Positions 23,425-32,467 of a stretch of DNA of 64,000 bases are shown in pieces (the first letter of the stretch is position 1; every line of letters begins with the position of its first letter). Below the pieces are notes generated by a model. That model had not been told where the DNA came from, did not search any database, and worked only from the letters and a program-made list of their open reading frames with translations. The translations under genes were made by a program, and so were the position numbers. Origin of the DNA: Phycisphaerales bacterium UBA854 (GTDB lineage Bacteria; Planctomycetota; Phycisphaerae; Phycisphaerales; SM1A02); NCBI GenBank assembly GCA_002295885.1, contig DBGM01000041.1, positions 1,027-65,026 on the forward strand. Direction: 5' to 3'.

Positions 23425-24882
23425 ATGAACGATCTCCGGAACATGATCAACGGCGAGTCGGTCGATCCGGTCAACGGACGCTGGCTCGACAATCTGGAGC
23501 CGGCGACGGGTGCTTCGCTCGGACGGGTCGCCGCCAGCGATGCCGACGACGTCGAACTGGCCTGGCGGGCCGCGGAGAACGCGCGGGCCGATTGGGATGC
23601 GTGCGGCGGGACGCAGCGGGGACGATGGCTGCATCGGCTGGCCGACGCCGTCGAAGCCGACCTCGAGGAACTGGCCCGGCTGGAGTCGATCGACAACGGC
23701 AAGCCGGTGTCCCTGTCCCGCACCGTGGACATTCCACGGGCCGTGGCGAATCTCCGTTTCTTCGCCGATGCCGCGGACGAGGACCGCTCCCGCCGGTACC
23801 GGACCGGTTCAGAGGCGACCAACGTCGTGCACCGTGATCCGGTGGGAGTCGTGGGGCTGATCTCGCCCTGGAACCTTCCGCTGTACCTGTTCACCTGGAA
23901 GATCGCCCCGGCTCTGGCGGCGGGAAACACCGTCGTCGCCAAGCCCTCGGAACTCACGCCCGTCACCGCGACCCGCCTCGGCGAACTTGCGTCGGAGATC
24001 GGATTTCCGCCCGGGGTGCTGAACATCGTGCACGGCCTCGGATCGGAGGTCGGCGAGGCGATCGTCGACCATCCCGGCATCCCAGCCATCTCGTTCACGG
24101 GGGGCACTGCGACGGGGGCACGCATCGCGTCCCGGGCCGCGCCCCGGTTCAAGAAGCTCTCGCTGGAACTCGGCGGCAAGAACCCCAACATCATCTTCGA
24201 GGATGCCGATCTCGATCGGGCGATGGCCACCAGCCTGCGCAGTTCGTTCGCCAACCAGGGGCAGATCTGCCTCTGCGGTTCGCGGATCCTCGTGCAGCGA
24301 TCCGTGCACGATCGGGTGGTCGATGCCCTCGTGGAGGGAGCCGGACGGCTTCGCATCGGCGATCCGCTCGACGACGAGACACAGCAGGGCGCTCTGGTGT
24401 CCGCCGACCACCGCGACAAGATCGCCTCATGCGTCGATCGCGCCCGCGAGGAGGGTGGCGAGGTGCTCTGCGGCGGCCGGATCCCCTCCTCGCTTCCGGA
24501 TCGCTGTCGCGGCGGGTACTTCTACGAGCCGACCGTCATCACCGGCGTACCCATGGACGGGGCAACCAACCAGGAGGAGATCTTCGGGCCGGTGGTCACG
24601 GTGACCCCCTTCGACGACGAGGAGGAGGCGATCCGCCTGGCCAACGCGACCGACTACGGTCTGTCCGCCAGCGTCTGGACCGCAAGCGAGGAGCGGGCGT
24701 CTCGCATCGCCGATGCGATCGATGCGGGAACCGTCTGGATCAACTGCTGGCTGCTCCGTGATCTCCGCGTCCCCTTCGGAGGCGTGAAGCACAGCGGGGT
24801 CGGACGCGAGGGCGGCGAGGAGGCGATGCACTTCTTCACCGAGGCGAAGACGGTCTGTACCGCGGAAGGAACCACATCATGA
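23425..24882 (+). CDS. 2-aminomuconate (or 2-hydroxymuconate) 6-semialdehyde dehydrogenase
   Basis: A 485-residue NAD-dependent aldehyde dehydrogenase. Catalytic Cys282 lies in NQGQICLCGSR and the general base Glu248 in SLELGGKNPN; PWNLPLYLFTWKIAPAL and FTGGTATG are typical. The C-terminal INCWLLRDLRVPFGGVKHSG is the signature of the ALDH8A1/AMSDH/HMSDH subgroup. In this cluster it should oxidise the ACMSD product 2-aminomuconate semialdehyde to 2-aminomuconate. It starts 1 nt after the SDR stop and overlaps the deaminase start by 4 nt (ATGA). Confidence 0.92.
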   Translation: MNDLRNMINGESVDPVNGRWLDNLEPATGASLGRVAASDADDVELAWRAAENARADWDACGGTQRGRWLHRLADAVEADLEELARLESIDNGKPVSLSRTVDIPRAVANLRFFADAADEDRSRRYRTGSEATNVVHRDPVGVVGLISPWNLPLYLFTWKIAPALAAGNTVVAKPSELTPVTATRLGELASEIGFPPGVLNIVHGLGSEVGEAIVDHPGIPAISFTGGTATGARIASRAAPRFKKLSLELGGKNPNIIFEDADLDRAMATSLRSSFANQGQICLCGSRILVQRSVHDRVVDALVEGAGRLRIGDPLDDETQQGALVSADHRDKIASCVDRAREEGGEVLCGGRIPSSLPDRCRGGYFYEPTVITGVPMDGATNQEEIFGPVVTVTPFDDEEEAIRLANATDYGLSASVWTASEERASRIADAIDAGTVWINCWLLRDLRVPFGGVKHSGVGREGGEEAMHFFTEAKTVCTAEGTTS

Positions 24883-25310
24883 CGACATCGGAACACAACT
24901 CGGATCGGGCACCGGAGCCGGTCGGCGCGTACCCCCACGCCCGGCGGGCGGGAAATCTCCTGTTCCTGTCCGGGGTCGGCCCCCGGACGAGGGGGGCGAA
25001 CGAGATTCCCGGCGTGACCCTGGACGAGGACGGCAACGTCGTCGCGGTGGACATCGAGGCCCAGTGCCGCTCCTGCTTCGCGAACGTCCGTGCGGTCCTC
25101 GAGGATGCCGGTGGCCGGTGGGAGGATCTGGTCGACGTCCTCGTCTTCCTGGTCGACATGGAGCGCGACTTCGCCGACTACAACCGTGTGTACGCGGAGC
25201 ACTTCGCGGGACCGGGCAACCCCAACCCGACGCGGACGACCATCGAGATCAACCGGCTTCCCACGCCGATCGCAGTCGAGGTCAAGGCGGTCGCCTGTCT
25301 GGATTCGTGA
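24879..25310 (+). CDS. RidA-family 2-aminomuconate deaminase
   Basis: A 143-residue YjgF/RidA-fold protein. It has the family pattern GAYPHARRAGNLLFLSGVGP near the N-terminus, CRSCFANVRAVLEDAG in the middle and PNPTRTTIEINRLPTPIAVEVKAVA at the end, with the Arg that binds the carboxylate. In the 3-hydroxyanthranilate and 2-aminophenol pathways RidA-type deaminases remove ammonia from 2-aminomuconate to give 4-oxalocrotonate. Position directly after AMSDH, with ATGA overlap, supports that assignment. It is the last gene of the operon and converges on the FG-GAP gene. Confidence 0.88.
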   Translation: MTTSEHNSDRAPEPVGAYPHARRAGNLLFLSGVGPRTRGANEIPGVTLDEDGNVVAVDIEAQCRSCFANVRAVLEDAGGRWEDLVDVLVFLVDMERDFADYNRVYAEHFAGPGNPNPTRTTIEINRLPTPIAVEVKAVACLDS

Positions 25311-25314
25311 GGCG

Positions 25315-27147
25315 TCAGGGCAGCTCCGGGCATTCCATCCCGTTGCAGTCCACTCCATCGCCAAGGTAGGTTCCGAGCGTCAGTTCGCAGCGGATCTCGG
25401 TCATCGTGATGCAGGGGCCGAACGAGGTGCAACAGGCGCCGGTCGCGGTCGGGAGCGGCGGTGGGCAGTCCCCCCATCGATTCAGCAGCAGGAGGAAGTC
25501 GAAGATGTCGACCGATTCCGAGAAATCGAAGTCCGCGGTGAGCGGAGGGTCCCGTGGGTCGGGAATCGTGCCCCATTGGGACAGCACTTCGAGCAGGTCG
25601 AGCACATCAACCGACTCGTTGCCGTCGAGATCGGCGTAGCACTGGCAGTCGTCCGGTATATGGTCGTGGTTCTCGTCTGCTTCGCAGCCGTTGATGATCC
25701 CGTCCCCGTCGCAGTCGCCGGGATCGTTCCAGTCGCAGTCGTCCGGAATCTGGTTGCCGTTGCAGTCCCCTGCCATGCCGACGGAGATCTCCCACCCGTC
25801 GGGGAGGCCGTTTCCGTTGCAGTCGTCCTGGCAGTCGTCGAGCACGCCGTTGCCGTCCAGATCCTGAGCCGTTCCGTCGTCCAGTTCGCACGAGTCGGGG
25901 AGCCCGTTCCGGTTGCAGTCCGCATCGACCTCGCAGCGGTCCCGGATTCCGTTCTGGTTGCAGTCGGCTCCGGGAATGCAGTCTCCCTGGAGGATCACGC
26001 TGAGTCCGCGGTCGGCGTGGTTCACGTTCGCCGAGGCGATGTCCAGAAGTCCGTCGCCGTCGAGGTCGGCCAACTCGACCTCGGCGGGGCCGGCGGTCAT
26101 GGTGATCCACTGGACGGACGGGAAGTATCCGCTGCCGTTGTTCAGGTAGAGCAGCGACCAGTAGGATCCCACGTGGCTCACGATGACATCGATGTCGCCG
26201 TCGCCGTCCATGTCGCCGGAGTCGATGCTGTGGGGCAGGTTGTTCGTGGTGCGGGTCTGGGCGAGGGAGAAGTCCCCCGTCCCGTCGTTGTGCAGGATCC
26301 AGCACTCGTTGGTGTCCTTGCTGACGGCGGCGATGTCGATGTCGCCGTCGCCGTCGAGATCGTCGAGCGTGAGGTACCGCGGGTAGCCGCCGGTGATGAT
26401 CTGCACCGGATCCCTCCAGGTTCGGTCTCCGTCGCTGAGCAGCAGCGTCAGGTCGCCCGAGGTGAGATTTGCGGTCACGATGTCGATGCGGCCGTCGCCG
26501 TCAAGATCGGCCGATGCGCCGCCCCGGGGCTGGAGGCCGATGAATGCCGAATCGCCTGTTTCGAAGTCGCCGGTGCCGGTTCCGTAGAACGGGGTCATGA
26601 GGGCCGGAGACTGGCTCGGGATCTCGGCGGTCCCGTCCCACTGGAGAACGATCATGTCGTCGTTGCCGTCCAGATCGAGATCGTCGGTCCAGAGGAAGAC
26701 CGTCCTGTGGAGTTCGAAGCGGTGCGTGATCGTGAACTGGCCGTTGCCGTCGTTGCGCAGGACGGTGGCGGTGTCGCTGTTGTAGTCGGGGGTGCAGAGA
26801 TCGATGTCTCCATCGCCGTCGAAATCGGCGGCGTCCACGTAGCGGGGTCCCTCTCCGGTGGGGATGTCGATGCGGTCGGGGAACATCCCCTCGCCGTTGT
26901 TGAAGCGGATCGTGATGTCGTCGGTGGCCCGGTTCGAGAGGGCGAGGTCGATGTCTCCGTCCCCGTCCAGATCGGCGGCGACCACCCCGGTGGCGTTCAG
27001 CCCGGTCGGGTATTGGCGAAGTGGTTCAAGGGGGACATCGTCGAGGGCGATCGCCCCTGATGAAATGAGCCATGGGCCCATGAGCACGGGTAGCGTGCGC
27101 AACAGGCTTTCGGCTGCTCCGGACACCGTGCGAAGTGCGTGCAGCAT
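25315..27147 (-). CDS. Secreted FG-GAP / Cys-rich Ca-binding repeat / dockerin-like protein
   Basis: A 610-residue exported protein. After a signal peptide (about residues 1-35) come FG-GAP/VCBS-type repeats with Ca-binding DLDGDGDIDL loops (about 50-400), then Cys-containing thrombospondin-3-like repeats of the form DCNxNGxPDxC (about 400-515), then two dockerin-like EF-hand units (ADLDGNESVDVLDLLEVLSQWG and FDFSESVDIFDFLLLLNRWG), and a Cys-containing tail. This layout is common in planctomycete surface proteins and suggests extracellular binding. It follows the formamidase gene by 81 bp; a link to kynurenine metabolism is not evident. TAGGAT lies 9 nt before the ATG. Confidence 0.85.
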   Translation of the reverse strand: MLHALRTVSGAAESLLRTLPVLMGPWLISSGAIALDDVPLEPLRQYPTGLNATGVVAADLDGDGDIDLALSNRATDDITIRFNNGEGMFPDRIDIPTGEGPRYVDAADFDGDGDIDLCTPDYNSDTATVLRNDGNGQFTITHRFELHRTVFLWTDDLDLDGNDDMIVLQWDGTAEIPSQSPALMTPFYGTGTGDFETGDSAFIGLQPRGGASADLDGDGRIDIVTANLTSGDLTLLLSDGDRTWRDPVQIITGGYPRYLTLDDLDGDGDIDIAAVSKDTNECWILHNDGTGDFSLAQTRTTNNLPHSIDSGDMDGDGDIDVIVSHVGSYWSLLYLNNGSGYFPSVQWITMTAGPAEVELADLDGDGLLDIASANVNHADRGLSVILQGDCIPGADCNQNGIRDRCEVDADCNRNGLPDSCELDDGTAQDLDGNGVLDDCQDDCNGNGLPDGWEISVGMAGDCNGNQIPDDCDWNDPGDCDGDGIINGCEADENHDHIPDDCQCYADLDGNESVDVLDLLEVLSQWGTIPDPRDPPLTADFDFSESVDIFDFLLLLNRWGDCPPPLPTATGACCTSFGPCITMTEIRCELTLGTYLGDGVDCNGMECPELP

Positions 27148-27228
27148 CGTGAATCAATCCTACGTCGGGATCGCCGACATCCGAACAGATTCTGGCCATT
27201 GGGGGGAAATCAGGCCGTACGCCGGGAT

Positions 27229-27864
27229 TCACGGCCCCGGCATGGTGCGCAGGACGGCTCGCACGGGGGAGGCGTCGAATCCGACCAGGCGCAGGGGCTG
27301 AGCCAGCAGCTCGTATCTCCCGGGGGTCACATCGGCCAGTCGGAGCGTCTCAAGGATGGCGATGCCGTTGGCCCGGCAGCGGCCGTGGGATCGGATCTCG
27401 GCATCGTCGATGATGTCGACGCTCGGACTGTCGAGCCCGATCGTGATGACGCCCCGCTCGGCCAGATGGTCGACCAGCGATGGGCAGAGGGCGGCGAAGT
27501 CCTCGTCGAAGGTGTCGAGCGAATGAAACGTGCCGGTGTCGATGAGGATCCGGGGGCAGTCGATCGGCGTGTCCCCGAGGTCCTCGATGGTCACACGCGA
27601 GCGAGGCGACGCTTCGACGCGCACGACGCGGCAGTCGCCGATGTAGTGCTCGAGGTCCATCTCGTCGATCCCCCCGCCGTCGGACGCGTAGTGGCACGGG
27701 CCGTCGGCGTGGGTCCCGAGGTGTACGGTGCTTCGCAGCGTGGACAGCGTGACGGAATCGCCGTCCTCGATGCGCAGCAGCATCTCCCGTGATGGCGGGT
27801 TGTCACCGGGCCATGCCTTGGTTCGGCCGCAGTGGATCTCATGGGTGATGTCGATCAGGTGCAT
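27229..27864 (-). CDS. kynB: Kynurenine formamidase (cyclase family, KynB type)
   Basis: A 211-residue metal-dependent hydrolase that cleaves N-formylkynurenine to kynurenine and formate. The bacterial KynB/cyclase signature HLGTHADGPCH is present, along with an N-terminal DITHEI, PRILIDTG, a VITIGLDSPSVD block and HGRCRANGI. The start at 27864 (AAGGACGG upstream on the minus strand) overlaps the MFS gene by 10 bp, making it the last enzyme gene of the HAAO-ACMSD-KYNU-KMO-TDO-MFS-KynB operon. Confidence 0.93.
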   Translation of the reverse strand: MHLIDITHEIHCGRTKAWPGDNPPSREMLLRIEDGDSVTLSTLRSTVHLGTHADGPCHYASDGGGIDEMDLEHYIGDCRVVRVEASPRSRVTIEDLGDTPIDCPRILIDTGTFHSLDTFDEDFAALCPSLVDHLAERGVITIGLDSPSVDIIDDAEIRSHGRCRANGIAILETLRLADVTPGRYELLAQPLRLVGFDASPVRAVLRTMPGP

Positions 27865-29033
27865 GGGGTCCGTCCTTGGGTGGATGGTCGAACGAAGAAG
27901 AGCAGGATCGCGGACAGGGCGAACGCCGTCGCCGCCATCCAGAAGCCGGCGAGGTACCCGAGGCCGACGGACAGCATGGCGCCCATGCCCAACGCCCCGG
28001 AGGCCTGGCCGATGTTGAAGCCGATGGTCAGTCTCCCCCACCACGCCGTATGCCGGGCGGGACCGACGAGTTCCATCGCGTAGTGGGTGGTGCCGGCCGC
28101 GATGCCCATCTGGCCGGCCCCCAGAATCGCACCGGATGCAACGACGAACCAGAGGGAGCGGGTGGAGATGACGATGCCGACCGCGGCGAGCCCGCAGAGC
28201 ACGGATGCGATCAGGGCCCAGCGTGAACCGATGACGCGTGCCGCCAGTCCGAACAGCGGGCCTCCGATGAGGACTCCCCCGCCGTAGATGGCGTAGACCA
28301 TCGTGCTGAAGCCGACCGGCTTGTCCAGAGCCTGGTGGATGTAGGCCGACAGGTAGATCGAATGGGGCACGATTCCCACCGCTGCGAGCAGGTAGGAGAG
28401 GAAGAAGATCCACATCGTCCGGCGGGCGTACGGATGCGGGGGTTCGTTCACGGCCGGTCGATCCGTGGGTACGGATGGCGACAGGCCGGCCCACGACAGG
28501 ACGATGCACGTCAGCACCAGCGCGGAGGTGAACCACCAACCTCCCGCGGGCCCGTCGAGGATGAACATCGGCATCAGCAGGCTCATTCCGATGACGCCGA
28601 CGCCTGCGCCGACGAACACCGTGCCGATCACCGTGCTGCGCAGTGCCTCTCGGATGCCGGAGACGGCGATGACCGGAGCCAGAATCATGGTTCCCGCGGC
28701 GGTGAGCCCGGCGAGGAAGCGGCATCCGCTCAGCCAGACGAATCCCAGATCGAACCCCGAGCCCAGTACGCTGGCCAGACCCACCAGCATGGACCAGCGG
28801 CAGACGCGGCCGGCCGTCCAGCGTCTGGCCAGTGCCGCGCAGATGATGGCGCCGACGAGATTGCCCACGAAGTTGATGGTCCCGATGTACCCGGCTTCGG
28901 AGGCGGTGATCCAGTCATGCTTGAGCATCGACGGGATCAGGGGGGAAAAGGAATAGCGCACCAGGCCGATGCCGGCCAGCATGGCCAGGACGGATGAGAA
29001 GATTCGGTACCAGTTCCGTTCGAAGAGCGGCAT
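27855..29033 (-). CDS. MFS transporter (YbfB/YjiJ-like)
   Basis: A 392-residue inner-membrane transporter with about 12 hydrophobic segments. The N-terminal block LAGIGLVRYSFSPLIPSML resembles the YbfB/YjiJ group of MFS proteins. Other features are a GNLVGAI helix and a cytoplasmic basic loop between TM2 and TM3 (ARRWTAGRV). Placement between TDO and formamidase suggests uptake of tryptophan, kynurenine or a related aromatic, but no transporter of this group with that specificity can be cited from sequence alone. The ATG at 29033 is 9 nt after the TDO stop. Confidence 0.85.
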   Translation of the reverse strand: MPLFERNWYRIFSSVLAMLAGIGLVRYSFSPLIPSMLKHDWITASEAGYIGTINFVGNLVGAIICAALARRWTAGRVCRWSMLVGLASVLGSGFDLGFVWLSGCRFLAGLTAAGTMILAPVIAVSGIREALRSTVIGTVFVGAGVGVIGMSLLMPMFILDGPAGGWWFTSALVLTCIVLSWAGLSPSVPTDRPAVNEPPHPYARRTMWIFFLSYLLAAVGIVPHSIYLSAYIHQALDKPVGFSTMVYAIYGGGVLIGGPLFGLAARVIGSRWALIASVLCGLAAVGIVISTRSLWFVVASGAILGAGQMGIAAGTTHYAMELVGPARHTAWWGRLTIGFNIGQASGALGMGAMLSVGLGYLAGFWMAATAFALSAILLFFVRPSTQGRTPCT

Positions 29034-29042
29034 CGGGGGCAA

Positions 29043-29846
29043 TCAGAAACGGTGGCGTATCGCCCAGAGATCGGGAAAGGCGGGTTCGAAGAGCGTCCGT
29101 TCCAGGTAGGGAACACCCGGAGAGCCGCCGGTGCCGTGCTTGTTGCCGATGGTTCTTCGGACCAGTTGCACGTGGCGGTACCGCCACTCCTGGAGGCCCT
29201 CGTCGATGTCCAGCATGGTCTCGAACAGCATGTCGAGCTCCGGTCGGGTTTCGTGGGCGACCAGGATCAGATCCTGCATCCGCTCGTCGCCCTGGTAGCG
29301 GCGTTCGGGGTCGGCGTGCAGGAGGTCCTCCGGGACGTCGAGTCCCTGGGTCGCGAGGAAGGCATGGAAGTCGTCGATGACGGACGGCTGGCGGTAGCGG
29401 TCCATCGCCTCGTCGCGGCCGTGCAGGCCTTCCGGGAGGTACTTCAGGACCTGCTCTCGCTTCACGCCCAGGCGGAACTCGATGCACCGGAACTGCATGG
29501 ACTGGAATCCGGAGGAGGTGTCGAGCCGATCCCGGAACGAGACGAAGGACGAGGGTGTCATCGTCTCGAGGATGTCGATCTGGCTGACCAGGGTCTTGAG
29601 GATCATGCGGACGCGCTTTAGCACGTGGGCGACGCCCCAGAGGTCGCCGTTGCGGAGTCGGACTCCCGCCAGGTCGAGCTCGTGCAGGATCTGCTTGAAC
29701 CAGAGTTCGTACACCTGGTGGATGACGATGAAGAGCATCTCGTCGTGTTCGGCGGGATTCGACTGCGGAGTCTGCAGCGAGAGCATGGTCGGCAGCTCGA
29801 GGTAGGTCGCGTAGTCGAGTTGTCCGGTCTGCGGTGCGTCGGGCAT
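29043..29846 (-). CDS. kynA: Tryptophan 2,3-dioxygenase
   Basis: A 267-residue heme dioxygenase that opens the indole ring of L-Trp to give N-formylkynurenine. The family blocks are LDYATYLELPTML, HDEMLFIVIHQVYELWFKQI, FRDRLDTSSGFQS and the proximal heme ligand His225 in EWRYRHVQLVRRTIG, followed by KHGTGGSPGVPYL. Length is normal for bacterial TDO. It begins 21 nt after the KMO stop and is the entry enzyme of the cluster. Confidence 0.97.
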   Translation of the reverse strand: MPDAPQTGQLDYATYLELPTMLSLQTPQSNPAEHDEMLFIVIHQVYELWFKQILHELDLAGVRLRNGDLWGVAHVLKRVRMILKTLVSQIDILETMTPSSFVSFRDRLDTSSGFQSMQFRCIEFRLGVKREQVLKYLPEGLHGRDEAMDRYRQPSVIDDFHAFLATQGLDVPEDLLHADPERRYQGDERMQDLILVAHETRPELDMLFETMLDIDEGLQEWRYRHVQLVRRTIGNKHGTGGSPGVPYLERTLFEPAFPDLWAIRHRF

Positions 29847-29867
29847 GTGGAGGTCGATTCCGGACGA

Positions 29868-31178
29868 TCAGATCACGAGGAGGCCGAGGGTGAGGACGGC
29901 GAGGGTCGACAGGGCGATCATCGACCACCTTCTTCTTCGATCGATGGCGATGACCCTAGTGTACGGAATCGTCGTGAACGAGACCATGTTGTAGAGCGGC
30001 GCGTACCACCGGGGGAACATGCGGTTGAGGCGCTTCCGGAAGCGTTGGAGCAGGCGGAAGGCCGGCGAAGCGGTGTGGTTCCGCATCTCGATGAAGTTTC
30101 GCAGGGACAGCTGGCCGATCGCATCGCCGTCGGGACGCTGGGCGGCATCGTAGGCGACCAGGGCCTCGTGCACGGTCGGGTATCCGTCGAGGCAGTCCGC
30201 CAGCCGGAGGCAGTCCTGGAACGATGCGTTCATCCCCTGGCCGAAGAACGGAACGATGGCGTGGGCGGCGTCCCCGATCAGGACCGCGGTGTCGCGGTGG
30301 TGGTATCGGCGACAGTGGACGGTCCCGAGCGGGCCGACCGGATTCTGCTGGTATTCCTCGACGAGGTCCGGCATCAGTTCGGCGGCATCCGGGAAGTGCA
30401 CGTCGAAGAACGACGTGATCTCTTCGGGAGTCCGCACGGCCGCGAAGCTTTCCGGGCCCTCGTGCGGCCAGAAGCAGGTGCAGGTGAAGGAGCCGTCCTC
30501 GTTCGGGAGCGCGATCATCATGTAGTGGCCGCGGGGCCAGATGTGGAGCGCATCGCTTCGCAGGCGGAAGGAGCCGTCCGGTCCGGCGGGAATGGTCAGT
30601 TCCTTGTATCCGGAATCGATGAACTCGGTTCCTTCGTCGGTGCGTTCGCGCGTGTCCATCGCGGCCCGGACCATCGAGCCGGCCCCGTCGGCACCCACCA
30701 CGAGGTCCCCTTCCAGCGTGTGCTCGGTTCCGTCCTGCGTCCGAAAGGTCACGGCGGCGTGATCGACGTCGATGCTGGTGCACTCGATTCCGAAGCGGAT
30801 GTTCACCGAGGAACGCTCCTCGGCGGCATCGAGCAGCAAGCAGTTGAGCATCCCTCTGGAGACGGAGTTGATGGTCTGGCCCGGAATCACGCTGTAGGGG
30901 GAGAACGTGGTCCGGCCCTGCGGATCGTGCATCATCCGCCCGGCCATGGGAACCACCGTCTTCAGGACGGCCTCGTCCAGTCCGATGCGGGCGAGGGCTT
31001 CGATGCCGCGCGCCGACAGGGCCAGGTTGATGCTGCGGCCGCCTTCGTAGCCGTCCGCGCGGGGGTCGCCGCGTCGTTCCAGGATCGTGACCTCGCATCG
31101 CCGGTCGGCCAGCAGGCAGGCCAGCAGCGGGCCCGCGAGCCCGCCTCCGACGACGATGATGCGGTGTGGGCGGCTCAC
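29868..31178 (-). CDS. kmo: Kynurenine 3-monooxygenase with C-terminal membrane anchor
   Basis: A 436-residue FAD hydroxylase that converts kynurenine to 3-hydroxykynurenine with NADPH. It shows the dinucleotide fold IIVVGGGLAGPLLACLLA, GRSINLALSARGIEAL (a KMO-specific block), LVVGADGAGS and IGDAAHAIVPFFGQGMNA. After the catalytic domain come RNHTASPAFRLLQRFRK and a terminal hydrophobic helix (MIALSTLAVLTLGLLVI) like the membrane anchor of eukaryotic KMO. The start is GTG, overlapping the kynureninase stop (GTGA). Confidence 0.95.
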   Translation of the reverse strand: MSRPHRIIVVGGGLAGPLLACLLADRRCEVTILERRGDPRADGYEGGRSINLALSARGIEALARIGLDEAVLKTVVPMAGRMMHDPQGRTTFSPYSVIPGQTINSVSRGMLNCLLLDAAEERSSVNIRFGIECTSIDVDHAAVTFRTQDGTEHTLEGDLVVGADGAGSMVRAAMDTRERTDEGTEFIDSGYKELTIPAGPDGSFRLRSDALHIWPRGHYMMIALPNEDGSFTCTCFWPHEGPESFAAVRTPEEITSFFDVHFPDAAELMPDLVEEYQQNPVGPLGTVHCRRYHHRDTAVLIGDAAHAIVPFFGQGMNASFQDCLRLADCLDGYPTVHEALVAYDAAQRPDGDAIGQLSLRNFIEMRNHTASPAFRLLQRFRKRLNRMFPRWYAPLYNMVSFTTIPYTRVIAIDRRRRWSMIALSTLAVLTLGLLVI

Positions 31179-32467
31179 GACTCGGACCCGAAGGACTCGG
31201 CCATCATGGAGGCGAACCGGTGGCAGTCCTCGAAGGTGTTGTAGAGCGGAGTCGGGGCGACGCGAATGGTGGCGGGCGGCCGGAAGTCCGCGACGACCCC
31301 CATGGATTCGATGGTGCGGAATGCGGCCTCGGCATCCTCGTCGACCACGATCGACAACTGGCAGCCGTGGGAGTCGGCATCCGCGGGCGTCGTGATGCGG
31401 TAGCGGCGGCCCGGTACGGCCTCGAGGCGTTCGCGCAGGTAGCCGGTCAGCGCCAATGAGCGTCTTCGCAGCGAGTCCATGCCGATCGAGTCGAAGAGAT
31501 CGAGGGAGGCGCGGAGCGGGGCCATCGCGAGCACCGGAGGGTTGCTGATCTGCCAGCTGTCGGCCGAGGGAACCGGAATGAATCGGTCTTCCAGATGCAT
31601 GCGGAATCTCGTATCCGGATCGTTCCCCCACCAACCGGCCAGACGGGGGAGTTCTGGGTTGGACCCGTGCCGCTCATGGACATACACGCCGGCGATGGCG
31701 CCCGGTCCACTGTTCAGGTACTTGTAGGAGCACCAGGCTGCGAAGTCCACATTCCAGTCGTGGAGTTTCAGGGGGATGTTGCCCACGGCGTGCGCCAGAT
31801 CGAAGCCGACGACGGCGCCGACCCGGTGCCCCGCTTCCGTGATCGCGTGGAGGTCCAGGGCCTGTCCGGTGAGGTAGTTGACACCGCCCATCATGATGGT
31901 GGCCAGGCGGTCCCCGGCCTCCTCGATCGCCGCGACGATGTCGTCGGTCCGCAGGCAGTCCTCCCCGCTGCGTGGTTCGACGATGAGGATGTGGTCGTCC
32001 GGTTCCAGTCCGCGGGCCTCGAGGTGACTGCGGATGCAGTAGATGTCCGAGGGAAAGGCCGGTGACTCCATGAGGATGCGCGTCCGACGTCCCTGCGGAC
32101 GGTAGAAGCTCGTCAGCAGCAGATGCAGGTTGACGGTGAGGGAGTTCATCATCACCACCTCCCCGGGACGGGCTCCGACGAGCCGGGCCCCCTGCTCACG
32201 GAAGATCTCGTGGTACGAGTACCAGGGGGTTCTCGCGCCGCGGTGGCCGTCCACGCCCAGCCGCTGCCAGTCGGCCACGATCTCCTCCACGTGGGCCGCG
32301 GTGGCCCGAGGCTGGAGACCGAGGGAGTTGCCGCAGAAGTAGATGGCATCCTCGCCGCGTTCGGTCAGCGGGACATGGAAGTGATCGCGCTGGGAAGGGA
32401 GTTCGGCCTCGGCATCCAGGCGACGGGCGGCATCGAGCTGACTCTGTCCCGGATCCGTGGCGGTCAT
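31175..32467 (-). CDS. kynU: Kynureninase
   Basis: A 430-residue PLP enzyme that cleaves 3-hydroxykynurenine to 3-hydroxyanthranilate and alanine. It has FCGNSLGLQPRAT, VMMNSLTVNLHLLLTSFY, ESPAFPSDIYCI, GFDLAHAVGN and the PLP lysine (Lys249) in AWCSYKYLNSGPGA, then GWWGNDPDTRF and a C-terminal IRVAPTPLYNTFEDC. Both ends overlap neighbours by 4 nt (ACMSD upstream, KMO downstream). Confidence 0.97.
   Translation of the reverse strand: MTATDPGQSQLDAARRLDAEAELPSQRDHFHVPLTERGEDAIYFCGNSLGLQPRATAAHVEEIVADWQRLGVDGHRGARTPWYSYHEIFREQGARLVGARPGEVVMMNSLTVNLHLLLTSFYRPQGRRTRILMESPAFPSDIYCIRSHLEARGLEPDDHILIVEPRSGEDCLRTDDIVAAIEEAGDRLATIMMGGVNYLTGQALDLHAITEAGHRVGAVVGFDLAHAVGNIPLKLHDWNVDFAAWCSYKYLNSGPGAIAGVYVHERHGSNPELPRLAGWWGNDPDTRFRMHLEDRFIPVPSADSWQISNPPVLAMAPLRASLDLFDSIGMDSLRRRSLALTGYLRERLEAVPGRRYRITTPADADSHGCQLSIVVDEDAEAAFRTIESMGVVADFRPPATIRVAPTPLYNTFEDCHRFASMMAESFGSES

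Noticed and set aside
22593..24419. 608-codon minus-strand frame opposite the SDR and AMSDH genes
   Set aside because: Shadow of two well-supported genes; the translation is Ser/Arg-rich with no domain.
25690..26960. Regularly repeated short sequence resembling a repeat array
   Set aside because: The repeats are the codons for DLDGDGD-type Ca-binding loops in an open frame with varied spacing; not CRISPR or a satellite.
25090..27060. 656-codon plus-strand frame opposite the FG-GAP protein
   Set aside because: The repetitive Val-rich translation mirrors the Ca-binding repeats encoded on the other strand.
29625..31244. 539-codon plus-strand frame opposite KMO
   Set aside because: KMO motifs on the minus strand are unambiguous, and the plus reading lacks any domain.
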